A stretch of DNA of 48,862 bases, taken from positions 12,386 to 61,247 of the forward strand of contig DF237501.1 of assembly GCA_000708835.1 (NCBI GenBank), given 5' to 3'. Below the pieces are notes generated by a model. That model saw nothing but the letters and a program-made list of their open reading frames with translations. It searched no databases and was not told the DNA's origin. Of this stretch, positions 13,501-22,600 are shown piece after piece. Positions within the stretch are counted from its first letter, which is position 1. Each line of letters begins with the position of its first letter. The translations under genes and the position numbers were made by a program. The DNA comes from Klebsormidium nitens (Eukaryota; Streptophyta; Klebsormidiophyceae; Klebsormidiales; Klebsormidiaceae).

Positions 13501-16500
13501 CGCCGGCACCCTCTACAATGTGGGCCGCAACGACGAGGCGGCGCCGCTCGCGCGCGGCCTGGAGAAATTTCAGGTGAGGGGGGGTCCGTGCCGGGCGTGA
13601 GGTAACCCCTCAGAAGTTATTGCCAGCGATCAGAAACTATGCGATCCCACACCTCGTGCTTCCAAGAATCTACGCTTACAGTGTCGTAAGATCCAGACTT
13701 TCAGTATATCTTAAAGTCGGAATCCAGAACGGTCTGTTCGTTAGAAGCCTGGATGCGCCTGAGCAGTCAATCTGAGCTCTGCATCAAAGTTTGGTTAAAC
13801 GGCGTCACTGGTTTTACATTGAAATTATGCGGACTCCGCTTTAGGTAGATATTGCAATTAACGGGAAGGCATGTTGTTTGTCCCTGTATCGCAGTCTCTC
13901 TTTCCTTGTGATGGCGTGCGTGCTTGCTTGCACCGTTTTCTGATTGGAAGAAAACTTCAAATGAGATCTCTGTGCTGGCTGGAGAGAATCAAATACAAGA
14001 GCGCCGTTAATTCTGTCGTGCTAACAGGCAGGTTGCACGATTTCTGTCAACCGTTTGAGGCAGCAAACCTGTGAGACTTCCATTCAACCTACTTCCTAGC
14101 TCCTTGCAGACGAAGCATGGGATACTGGTCGACGCGCATAAATCCATTACGCTTGCTGGCGGAGATGCCGCTCTCATCGACACCCAAACCCCAACCCTGG
14201 TTTGAAGCTTCAAGCATAAATCCCAAATCTCCGAACGTTACGGTGACTTCACTTCCTACGGGATTTTGCAGAAGAAGGACGGGAGCCTGGTCGACGCACG
14301 CACGTCCATCACGCGCTCCGGCGGGGACTCCCTTCTCATCGAGACCACTGCGGTGGCCGTCCTCTGCTGGCTCAACGAGAAAGCGGCCTTCGGTCCCAAC
14401 ATCCGCCGCGCCGTCGAATGGCTCGCCACGCGCTGCAAGGACGGCAAGTTCGGCTCCACGCAAGCGACGGTGCTCGCGCTGAAGGCGATCATAGCGTATG
14501 ACGTCAGCATGACGTCGGCGCGCGCGCCCGGGAAGGTGCACCTGCTGGTGGACGGCGCGCGCGTGGAGAGCGTCGCGTTCGACGCGAAGACGGAGGGGGC
14601 GATCGTGGTTAGTTCCGGTTTCGGATGCCTTTCAGATTTTCTAGAGTTCGTTTTGACCCTGCGTTTTCGGGTAAGGGGCTGGTTAGGTGTCCTCCGGTTT
14701 GCTAGAGTTCTGTGCTTGGGTAAGCATAGTGAAAACCGTCGTTGTTAACATTTGCACTTCCTTCGATGACTTAGCTCCCGGCATGTGAGGTGCCACCGCT
14801 GAGCAAGAGAGTCTTACAGTCCTGTCGTGGAACCTGAGGTCTTGTCAAGTCTGATCTCCCTCGAGCCATCTCGCTGCCGTGACATTCCAAAGTATCTGTG
14901 CAAGGGGGAGTGTTGAAAAACCTGAGTCGGTCAAAACGTCGGTCAAGGTTCTTCTTTCCCAAGAACAATATCCTAAGGAGCCGTTTTAAGGCTGTGGCGT
15001 CGCTCAAGCTTAAAATTGTCACGAATCCAAACCTGATTTATGCATATCGAGCAGTTTAAGGACGTGGCCGCGCGGCTGACGTCGGACGGGCGTGCGAGGA
15101 AAGTGGAACTAGAGATGGAGGACGGTGCGGAGATGCCGTACGCGATCCAGGTGGGGGCGAAGTCGCTTGTCTAGTTCGTCGTCCTCAATCTCTGCTCAAG
15201 CTGTTGGAAAAGTATTGAAACTTCGAACGGAACGTTTGCCATCAGCAGTTTCTAAAAGAAAAGACGGCAGCACCTTTTTCAGACGCGTACGGATGGCGCT
15301 TTACTTTGAATGCAGTCATGCAAGATTCTTTGCCATTACGATCGTCAAGGAAGAAGCTTGTGATACTTTTCTAAATCAAATGAAGCCCAAGTTAAGAACG
15401 AGGATAACTCTAAAACTCAAACTCAAGTAGTCACCCGGTCTGCACCGGCCCGTCTCCTCCCTAACCTTCATGTCAAGTCCGTTGCAGTACTTTGATCTTA
15501 TTATACCTATTCTAGAACGATGAGCTTGTGGTCTGCAACCGAAACCCCAAGAGACCCCTCTTCTCTGGAGTGCCAGCTCGTGGCTCTTACAGATATTCGC
15601 GAGTGCGAAGATCCCCAGCGAAACGCAGTCAATCTGGATCGTCCTTTGGGAAACGGCTCTCTCTCCACGTGTCGCCGCGACTCGTGACGTCCATTTTGGC
15701 AACTCAAGAGCACTCGCCTGTGCCCAATCAGGAAAACGAGTTTCATCATAATCCGACGCACTTTCCGCAGATCCGCTACCACTCGGAGCGCCCGTCTTCC
15801 GCGGCCGAATGCGCCATCGGGCTCAGCGTTGCGCTGCAGCAACCGACCGCCCAAGAGGGCGACCTCGTCGAGATCCTGATGACTGTGGAGAATAAGAAAG
15901 CGGACGAGGCGCTGCCCATGACGGTCGCCATTCTGGGCCTCCCCGGCGGCCTCGAGCCGCGCCACGACCAGCTGCGCGAGCTCGTGACGCGGGGTGACGT
16001 GGCGTTTTACGAGGTGAGAACAATCTCATCTGAAGAAAATGTTTTTTTTACGACGAAAGTAAAATGGGTCCAAGAGTTCAAACGCTTAACGTCTTTATCC
16101 TAATTCTGGTAAATAGAGGTCATCTTTTCGAACGTGAGAGTATGCGCGAGCGAAGCGAGGTTATGATACTGCAGGGGCTTGTCGTGTTGCCGTGGAGCTT
16201 TGCAACTTTCAGCTGTTGCCCAGAAGGAGCTGTTCTGGTTGTTTGCCCGTCATTGGAGAGCCATTTGAGCGGAAAGCGCATCTGGGTCTCAGTTGCCTGC
16301 AAACAAATGAATAGGATACAAGGAATCGTAGTTTCGTTTTTGAAGGATGGTCTTGAAGAGACAAAAAGTCTGAGCGCAGATCTTACATAGCCTCATGTCC
16401 TTTCAGCGTGTACCTGTGCGACCCGGCTATGCTGCCGGATGTTCCTCATACTTCTTCTAGAGTCCCGCCTTCGACGCATGTTACGAAAGCTTGACTGGTC

Positions 16501-16841
16501 ATTACGGACCGCCTTTTTGACCACCCCCCTTTCTTCTCACGCCTCCGAATCTTCTACAAGTCGGTCTCCACTCGGAACTTGAAACGAGCACGTTGCTCTT
16601 GAAATAAGAACGCACAACGCTGAACTGGTATGCTTTCCCAACGCAGCTCCGCGGCCGTGACGTTATCTTCTACTGGCGCACCCTGGCGGCCGGGCAGAAG
16701 GTGACGTTGCGCTTGGAGGCGAGCGCCGCGGTTCCCGGCGAGTATGTCGGGCCGGCCTCTAGAGCGTACATGTACTATACGGACGAGCTGAAGACGTGGA
16801 CTGAGCCCATCAGGAGCGTCATAACCCCGAAAACTGACTGA
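1543..16841 (+). CDS. Secreted alpha-2-macroglobulin (bacterial-type), 18 exons, 1598 aa
   Basis: Broad-range protease-trapping thioester protein, probably secreted. Exons: 1543-1564, 2266-2343, 2702-2967, 3292-3558, 4204-4489, 4970-5748, 6935-7108, 7669-7784, 8349-8644, 9721-9856, 10376-11264, 11904-12194, 12769-12963, 13442-13573, 14272-14607, 15055-15150, 15771-16013, 16647-16841. The joined length is 4797 nt with every phase matching. The start ATG sits in CAACATGGCGG. Residues 1-7 (MAAKGVK) followed by a hydrophobic run to about residue 24 form a signal peptide or signal anchor. Family marks in order: STDKPIYRPGDTV (residues 83-95, first macroglobulin domain), FPEGGVLVPG, LLLGTQGWRRF (about 594-604), DFTETVYF (start of the MG7-like part), PYGCFEQT with thioester Cys1121 and Gln1124, LDSFGGAP and VTNAYIVWSL, and a C-terminal GPASRAYMYYTDE. 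These wordings are those of bacterial family members rather than animal ones. Exon 2 has three in-frame acceptors (before 2266, 2275 and 2278). Family certain; exons 1-2 less so. Confidence 0.9.
6713..6889 (+). mobile_element. MITE-like element, copy C, 42-bp inverted arms (38/42)
   Basis: Lies inside intron 6 of the macroglobulin gene. The left arm 6713-6754 and the reverse complement of 6848-6889 match at 38 of 42 positions by my count, including AGGTATAATAAGCTC next to the core. The core (6755-6847) begins GCCAGCCTGGGACGGGTGG and contains GGGGGTTAGGGTGGGTACGG and GTGCGGAGCGGG. This is the best-preserved copy in the window and the longest foldback. There is no ORF and no obvious target-site duplication. 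Confidence 0.75.
7340..7712 (+). repeat. Tandem duplication of intron-7 end plus start of exon 8
   Basis: Two units of roughly 182-190 bp. Both begin with CACAAAGACAAGCCTGCT (about 7344 and 7532) and both end in an acceptor plus the first ~45 bases of exon 8. The real exon starts at 7669 (ACAG|ACGAAACGCGACAAG). The decayed copy starts at 7487 (ACAG|ACCAACGCGACACT), keeps TTTCAAGCGCGC and GCGGGCGT, then becomes ordinary intron. The copy has indels relative to the exon and is not needed for the gene model. Confidence 0.8.
7669..9856 (+). other. Putative bait region of the macroglobulin (exons 8-10)
   Basis: Exons 8-10 encode about residues 625-807, lying between the LLLGTQGWRRF block and the DFTETVYF block. 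In animal family members the protease bait loop occupies this place, just ahead of the MG7 domain. The encoded sequence is compositionally biased: Ala/Pro/Gly/Met-rich (FGGGGPPV, MAAPAPPGG, PMPV), then an acidic Glu/Ala run in exon 9, then basic Lys/Arg (ARKKM, HTRRK) in exon 10. Flexible, cleavable sequence rich in acidic, basic and hydrophobic sites is what a bait loop needs. The assignment is by position and composition, not homology. Confidence 0.5.
8203..8321 (+). repeat. Intronic tandem duplication (77-bp spacing)
   Basis: In intron 8 of the macroglobulin gene a segment of about 42 bases (8203-8244, beginning GCCTCACGGCCCTGAAACG) recurs at 8280-8321 (beginning GCCTTACGGCCCTAAGCCG). Both copies share GTCCAATCA and end in TAACCGCC or TAACGCC. 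No exon sequence is included, so this is a plain intron duplication. Confidence 0.7.
11955..11966 (+). other. Thioester motif C-F-E-Q of the macroglobulin
   Basis: Codons TGC TTC GAG CAG encode Cys1121-Phe-Glu-Gln1124 within PYGCFEQTSATVYPN. In this superfamily the Cys and Gln side chains form the internal thioester that covalently captures the attacking protease. The animal consensus is GCGEQ; Phe at the second position is the form I associate with bacterial members. Both bond-forming residues are present, so the thioester should be functional. Confidence 0.9.
12135..12345 (+). repeat. Tandem copy of the 3' end of exon 12 plus its donor site
   Basis: The last ~60 bases of exon 12 and the first ~45 of the intron (from 12135, GAGCCCGCGCACGAGG, through the donor CAG|GTGGGT at 12194) recur at 12247-12345 at 112-bp spacing. 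The copy keeps the reading frame (AHEALTAYGLLEF then ADMAQ), the donor CAG|GTGGGT and following intron bases (GCTTATGTGCATC, GCCGGCTTATA). A more decayed third trace may lie near 12390-12430 (TTTGCACAAGTGGGTCGG). Unlike the other exon-edge arrays, this one duplicates the donor side and lies downstream of the real exon. Confidence 0.8.
14110..14205 (+). pseudogene. Pseudo-exon: decayed copy of the start of exon 15
   Basis: After an acceptor (TCCTTGCAG|, ending 14109) comes an open stretch reading TKHGILVDAHKSITLAGG and DAALIDT. It aligns residue by residue with the true exon 15 at 14272 (KKDGSLVDARTSITRSGG, DSLLIET). It then diverges and stops at TGA after about 31 codons, with no good donor. 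The 162-bp spacing, shared intron-end context and absence of the second half of the exon mark it as a partial tandem duplication. Confidence 0.8.
15494..15516 (+). repeat. Solo arm-like fragment of the MITE-like family
   Basis: GATCTTATTATACCTATTCTAG in intron 16 of the macroglobulin gene shares CTTATTATACCT with the right arm of copy C (6848-6889), but no G-rich core accompanies it. It may be the remnant of an excised or rearranged copy, or a chance match to an AT-rich 12-mer. Confidence 0.35.
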
Positions 16842-17344
16842 TAAAGTTGCGTACCTAGAAAGAGCGTGTGTTTGCGGCGACAGACGAGACGTGTGTGCTT
16901 CAGGGGATGTCTTCTTGGGCAGATGCGCATCTAGAAGAGGTTGTTTTGTAGTCCCGGTCCTTGAGTTTTTTTACTTTCACTGTTACGTATCGTGACTCTG
17001 TTGTATATTGCATACTGTGCCGTGGTTCTTGACTCTCGTTACTTCTTTGAGACGTTTTTAGCCAGATTGATATCATTGTATTCTGAAAGAAAGGAGCGAT
17101 TACTGTAGAACTTTAGTCTGAGGAGTGCCGTGGAGGCACACTGAGTTTATGGCTCACACGACCGATAAGGTTGATAATACGTTGACTATATTAGCACTAA
17201 TATATTAAAAATGGATGTCAGCGCATGGTACAATCTCATGATGGTGCAGGGCGCGCTACTACTTCTCAATCGAGTCAGTAGATTTCTATCAGATTAGCCA
17301 ATACCTTACAGAAGCGCAGGAGATCGATGGGTCTTGTGCGGGCC

Positions 17345-17371
17345 CATGGGCTATAGCTAGCTACAGCCATG
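17345..17371. repeat. 27-bp near-palindrome
   Basis: CATGGGCTATAGCTAGCTACAGCCATG reads almost the same on both strands, centred on TAGCTA, and is followed by CATGCATGA. No neighbouring feature explains it. Confidence 0.6.
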
Positions 17372-17901
17372 CATGCATGACACGTCCGATCTCAGATAAA
17401 ACCTCGCGTGGGGATACCGGAGATAAGTCCAATATTAGCTGAGATTTGAGGGCGCATAGGCCGCGTCGTACAGCTGCCGAATCAAGCTGACTTGATTATT
17501 CTCGAAATGCATGCTGGTTATACAGATTTGCTCAATATAAGACTTGCCTGAATGGGCTAAGATAAGTGGCACATGTGCACTTTTGCGGTTAATTAAACAT
17601 AGCCATCCTCTCGATCCAGCTTTTCATGAGCCTGCCGTCTTGAATGCCGGATCAGTGCTAGGCAAACGTCGTGAAACTGCGTCTGGAGAGCTCGCCGTGC
17701 GACATGCGTGGGTCACTAGAATTGTTTACGATGATAAGCAAGGTACGACGAGGACGGGGTTACGTTTATGGGGACCGTCGTTTATAAAAAAAAGGATGGG
17801 TGCGGAAAAGTTTTAGGGTTTCAGTTTTGAATAACCAGGGGATGTCACTTCGTTCTTTGTATTAGAATCCAGATCCTTATCACCGAAATTGGTTCAACAA
17901 G

Positions 17902-18125
17902 TTGCTGCGCGCTTTAAGCACACCGTACGTCGCTGCTTTGTTCGCGAAGGACACACAACATCCTGCTATGACTCAACACGTCACGAAACCTGCCGATCGC
18001 TCTCTTGATCAAACCAACCACATGTTCAAATTCTTGCTGCGCGCTTCAAGCAAACCGTCGCTCCTTTGGTCGAGTGTTATACAACATCCTGGTTCCGAAT
18101 GACAGGAACCCCTCGCTCTCTTGAT
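17902..18125 (+). repeat. Diverged intergenic tandem duplication (132-bp offset)
   Basis: TTGCTGCGCGCTTTAAGCA at 17902 recurs as TTGCTGCGCGCTTCAAGCA at 18034. ACACAACATCCTG and TACAACATCCTG, and two copies of CGCTCTCTTGATCA, follow in the same order. The unit length and degree of decay resemble the exon-edge arrays in the neighbouring genes, but I find no exon here. Confidence 0.65.
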
Positions 18126-18871
18126 CAGATTCCAGCCATACTGTCAGGGTTAAGACCTGGCACGCTGCGGGCGTTTCCACTATCTTCTCTTCCCCCGGCT
18201 CAACACATACCAAGAGCGTTTTGTTCAGGGGAAAGCAGCCCTTTTGGTACGTGGTCCTAACCACGAGTGCCAGGCGAGAGGAGTCGTTCCTAAGCCTTGT
18301 CTCCGCTGTGCGCCGCCCCATCTCTGACCGTTTCCTTTCCCTCCTTTCCAGATTGCTTCGTTGCAAGGTAAGTACACAATAGCTTCAATGCGGAGGTTTT
18401 CCCAGCGCCTTTCTTATGAGGAAATACACACAGATATGTAAACAAGATACTGCTTGTCAGTAGATTTACAGGGATTCAGGAGGCTTGAAACACCCCCTGA
18501 TGCTTTGATTGTCCCCGCCAGCTACCAATCATGCCATTTATCAACTTACATGCACCAGGTGCGACCAGCAGATGGGAATCAATAGAAATTTCCAAACGCC
18601 TGTTAATAGACGGGGTGGCTTGAGAGTGCGCATACGGCGGCTTGCTCTGTCGTGCTACAAGAATTCCATGTTGAGCAGAATATTTCAGGACATATGATAG
18701 GCACTCGTCGCGCGGCGCCCGGCCGCCGACGCACATCTAGTCTTGAAAGGGTTTAGCAGGGTTTACAGCTCACTTGCACTGCAACGGTTACGGTTGGGAC
18801 TCAACCGGGGAGTACATGTACAGCCAACTGGAACTCCATTTCAGGTTAAGGTGAGCCAGGTTGAATAAGTT

Positions 18872-18966
18872 TAACGCGCCTGGGACGCACCAAATCCAAA
18901 ACCCTAGAGTTGAAGTTACCCGTAACCATCCTAGCCCCCAAATAAATCCCATCCGTCCACCGAGCA
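18872..18966 (-). mobile_element. MITE-like element, copy F (inverted, arms not clear)
   Basis: Read on the minus strand, this stretch gives GGACGGATGGGATTTATTTG, then GGGGGCTAGGATGG, TTACGGGT and CTAGGGTTTTGGATT. This follows the core order of copies A-C with substitutions and ends in a CGTCCCAGGC-type junction. I could not find convincing flanking inverted arms, so this may be an old or truncated copy. Confidence 0.5.
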
Positions 18967-19029
18967 CTGACCTACTGTTTCTAGCTAACGCTGACGTCCT
19001 AAACCGCGGGTCAAAGGGTCCGGATGCAG

Positions 19030-22000
19030 TCACGGCCAGAGGTGCGTCCGCAGGCCGGCCGCCCGCAGCGCGCGCGCGAGCGCCAGCGCGTCCTCGATCC
19101 TGCGTGGGTAGAACTGGTCCCAGCCGCAGCCGGCCATGGCCGGGTCGCCGTAGTGGATCTCCACGAACAGCTCGTCAATGACCGCGAGCGCGCACGCGTT
19201 TTGGAGAACTGCTGGCAGCACCTCCCACTACAAAAGATAAAGATAGATGTTAGCGATAAATATAGTGAGAAACTAGAAAGCCAATAAAAAATTACCCGTA
19301 GTGGATCTCCAAGAACAGCTCGTGAATGACCACAAGCGCGCGCGCGCTTTGGAGGAAGGGCCGGCAGCACCTCCTTCTGCAAGGTTGAAGAAAATATTGA
19401 GGATAGAGATAGACGCGAGCAGGATGAGAAACTGTATCCAAAGTTGGCTCGTGAGTCGTTCCCAGTATATCAAGGACGGCTCGCCAATGACCACGAGCAC
19501 GCGCGCTTAGGAGAAGGGCTGGCAGCACCTCCCACTAAAGACAGCTTTGCAAAGAGCGAAACAAATCGGAGAAAAGAAGAATAGTTGGCCTGCATCTCTG
19601 CCGCAGTGGGTCTTCACGGACGGATCGCTGATGATCACCGGGAGCGCTCGCGTGTTCTGCAGAAGCTGCTACAGCCGGTCGCTTGTCCGATTGCAAAAGG
19701 GACCGGTTACTACGGTGATTCCGTTTAGTTGCATTCTCAGAACGTGACTAAATCCAATGAGAGGAAAATCGGGTAGCCACGGCTTACCGACCCGCAGGTG
19801 GCCACGTTCTCTCGTTAAAAGACCAGGCTCGATGGTCGTGGCTCATCGTCTTGCCTTCAGCGTGAGAAGCGGTTACTTAAGGCAATGTTCGTTGATGTTA
19901 CTTCGTCTTAGATGGCCGCAATGAACACTGGGCAGGTTGTGAAAGGAGCAGAAGCGTCAAAAGTACTGCAAAACGAGCTTCCAAAACTCCGTTTCATACG
20001 GAGCCCGAGCGTAAGGTATCAGATTCAGAGATTGTCGGACCCACCTCCGCTCCTTCAATGTCCATCTTAACGATGAAGGTGTCCTCCGCTTTGATGTTTA
20101 GCTCCTCGTTGATGAATCGAACGATGTCGATTCCGGGCAGTCCATGACCGGAAGCCGGAAAGTCTCGGGCGCCCACGATCGCCGCGTACAGCGTCACGTT
20201 GGGCGGGTGGGGAAGGCGCGCGAGCGCGGCGCGCGGCGGCACGAACGCGCCGGTAATCTCGAAGGCGTGGATCTGGAAGGACGACACGTGGGCGATGATG
20301 AATTTCATCAGAATGGATGATCAAATGAAGGTCAGGGTTTTGAGCTTCCTGCAAAGGTTTGATCTGGAGAAGGTGTTGAAGATCGGAAAAAGAGAGGAGC
20401 TCCGAGGTCGCTTTAGAAAAAACCTCTCGTGGCGATCCAGATTTGCAAGAATTGAATAAGGGATTGCACTTCAGGCGGGGCAAGTATCTCGGATGCGGAA
20501 ACGGCGTCCGATCGACTGACACTTTATGGAAATATGCTGCTGTGTTCTCTGACAACAAGTTCAGCCACCATGTTCCGTTGGCCACGCTTGTCGCGACCTG
20601 AGGGTTTTTCAGCAGAGGCGTCGCCGTTTTTAGGGCAGAAGCGCGCCTACTCTTGCATTTCTAGTACACAGTATTTCTCCGTGACGAGATTCAACCGGAT
20701 TGCGCCTAGAAGGACACGTGGCGGGCGCCCACCTCGTCGAAGTTGACGGGGTACGTCCGCATGAACCAGGCCGTGCTGGTGTCAAAGGCGTTGGCTCCCA
20801 AGTTCAGAAACACACGCCTGGATTTGACGGTTGGAGAAGACAGTGAACATTCCCAAAGTCTGCATCGATGTTGGAGATACGTCGCTTCCCGCGAGAAGAC
20901 ATGTCTTACCTAACAGCTGACTGGGAGTTGGCCGGTGTGGTCTCTCTAACGATCTTTTGGCACGATCACCGGCCGGCAGCGTACAATCACCAAATCTGAA
21001 ATCTGCATCCGCTGTTTCTTTAAACGCTTCAATCTCAGCAGCATGCTGCTGCAACTTTCCCTGCTCTGATAAGCACATTGGCGGCCCCAATGCATCACGA
21101 TAGGGGGAAAATTACGTTCGCCCGAATGCACCGAGATCTGGGAGAAAAAGTTTCAAATGGTTTAAGGGCTGAGAAGGAACACTCTAGAACCTTCGCATTA
21201 GATACAGGGACAAGCTAAGTCGGATGCGGTCAGGAATTCGCACCTGCTGGCAGATTTGAGGTCGACCTGATTGCCCAAAAGCCAGGGAATGAGGTGGCTA
21301 GGATCCTCCACATCTGAAAAGAACAGGCGTAAAACAATTGACGGGTTTTTGAGACGCGGTTGTCTTGCAAGCTAAGGTCTGGGCAATGCGTCTGGAAAGC
21401 TGATATATGATTTGGCTCCTGAAGATTGTCTTGGACTGCGGCCGCATATGCTTGACATTGAAACCAAACCTTTGCCTTCTTCACGTCAGGTCTTAGCGAT
21501 GATTGAATGGATTTTAAGAATAAAGCTGCCAACTCGGAGAAACAATTTCGCCCGTAATCCCTTCAAAGTCTCGATCAGCAAGCAGAATATGTTTGCGGAT
21601 ATCTTAGAATGCCACCAGAAGCCTTACCGTCCGTCTGCCCGTACGCGTATCCGGGGCGAAAGTGAAGGCTGCAGAACGGAACGGAAACCTCAAAACCTTC
21701 CGATCTTCTGGCGCATCAGCATTGAAGGACAAAATGCAATTGAAAAAATTCGGCAACTCGCAACTCGAATGAGGATGGAAAAGCTTCTAAGTCGAGCTTC
21801 AAGAACTATCAAGCCTTCTCATCTTTTCTGTGCAAACTGAATTAGGTCGGACCTTTTGCAACAGGGCACACTCACTGAGGTTGCAGTTCTTCGATCAGCA
21901 TTCCGTTGACCCTTTCCGCGGCCGGAAGACCCATCCGCTTGGCGTACACTCCGGAGCCCTCCATCAGGGTCCTGTTCCGGATCATGCACTCGTTTACTGT

Positions 22001-22600
22001 AACCCCTTTGCGATCGCACGGCGCGCAAGGGGGACACGTGGCGCACGCAACACAATCGCAGGGCGGGCAAACCACGATCGATGCATCGCACGGCTGAGAC
22101 CCGCAGGCGCAATCACACGGCAGCTGGGGCGGACACGTGTCGCCTCGCGGCTGCCCCGCGAGCGCTGAGGTCAGCGGGAGGTCTCGCGCGCGCGTCCAGT
22201 CGAGGGGTGACGTCAGCTCGGCGCTCCGGCGGTCGACCGCAAGCGACGCGCGGCGCAGGAGCGCGCCCGTGAGGAGGCCGACGGCGAAGAGGGCGAGAGC
22301 GATCAGGGTTTGGAGGTTTGGGGGCTGGGGACTAAGGGAGAGCGTAGGGGCATCATCTTGACTGATTGAACTTTGAAAGAAGTAAAGGTATTGGCGCGGA
22401 GTTTCGTTCTACCCGGACCTCTTCTCAATCCAGCCGCACAGCACTTTGTAACCCCTTCAAAACCCCTTGAAGTGCTCACTGTGACCCGCTTTCCTCTATA
22501 GCTACTGTAGTCGCTCTTTCTGACGACGACGAGTCTGCTACAGAAGATCAAATCACTGCAGTTTACCAGAAAACAGAGCTGCGAAGGAGTCGTCAATCAT
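19030..22600 (-). CDS. FkbM-like methyltransferase, type II membrane protein, 7 exons, 378 aa
   Basis: Predicted SAM-dependent methyltransferase of the FkbM-like superfamily; substrate unknown. Exons in transcription order: 22600-22567, 22356-21876, 21668-21628, 21313-21244, 20817-20733, 20272-20045, 19227-19030 (1137 nt, all phases match). Residues 29-45 (LIALALFAVGLLTGALL) form a single N-terminal signal anchor followed by RR. Next comes a Cys-rich stem with many CxxC-like pairs (CPPCDC, CATCPPCAPC). The catalytic part starts near RRVFLNLGANAFDTS (SAM-binding glycine-rich motif), then FDEIHAFEITG, then DTFIVKMDIEGAEWEVLP, which is a typical FkbM signature, and ends DELFVEIHYGDP and THLWP. 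The topology suggests a Golgi or endomembrane enzyme acting in the lumen, perhaps on glycans or secreted substrates; that is inference. The first exon (MIDDSFAALFS) fits phase and splice sites but has a weak start context. The intron before the last exon carries decayed copies of that exon. Confidence 0.82.
19296..19680 (-). repeat. Three decayed tandem copies of the methyltransferase last-exon start
   Basis: The true last exon starts at 19227 on the minus strand (GTAG|TGGGAGGTGCTGCCAGC). Copies of its first 70-85 bases, each preceded by an AG acceptor, start at about 19376, 19534 and 19673, spacings of 149, 158 and ~140. Copy 2 keeps TCATTCACGAGCTGTTC and GGAGATCCACTACGG. Copy 3 keeps TGGGAGGTGCTGCCAGC then drifts. 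Copy 4 keeps only pieces (GATCATCAGCGATCC, ACCCACTGCGGC). Frames are broken by indels. Similarity falls with distance from the functional exon. Confidence 0.85.

Larger units (their letters stand above)
16842..19029. other. Intergenic region between convergent genes
   Basis: Separates the stop of the plus-strand macroglobulin gene from the stop of the minus-strand methyltransferase, so both 3' UTRs should lie here. Contents: a 27-bp near-palindrome at 17345-17371, a diverged tandem duplication at about 17902-18125, an orphan exon-like 16-mer at 18352-18367, and an inverted copy of the G-rich-core element near 18872-18966. A weaker trace of the same core may lie at 17755-17820 (GGATGGGTGCGGA). 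I found no protein-coding gene. Confidence 0.5.

Noticed and set aside
21244-21313. Acceptor at GTGGAG|GATCC (21305) for methyltransferase exon 4
   Set aside because: With exon 3 ending at 21628 (GGACG|GTAAGG, phase 1), the stronger acceptor TTTTCAG|ATGTGG at 21313 keeps frame without it.
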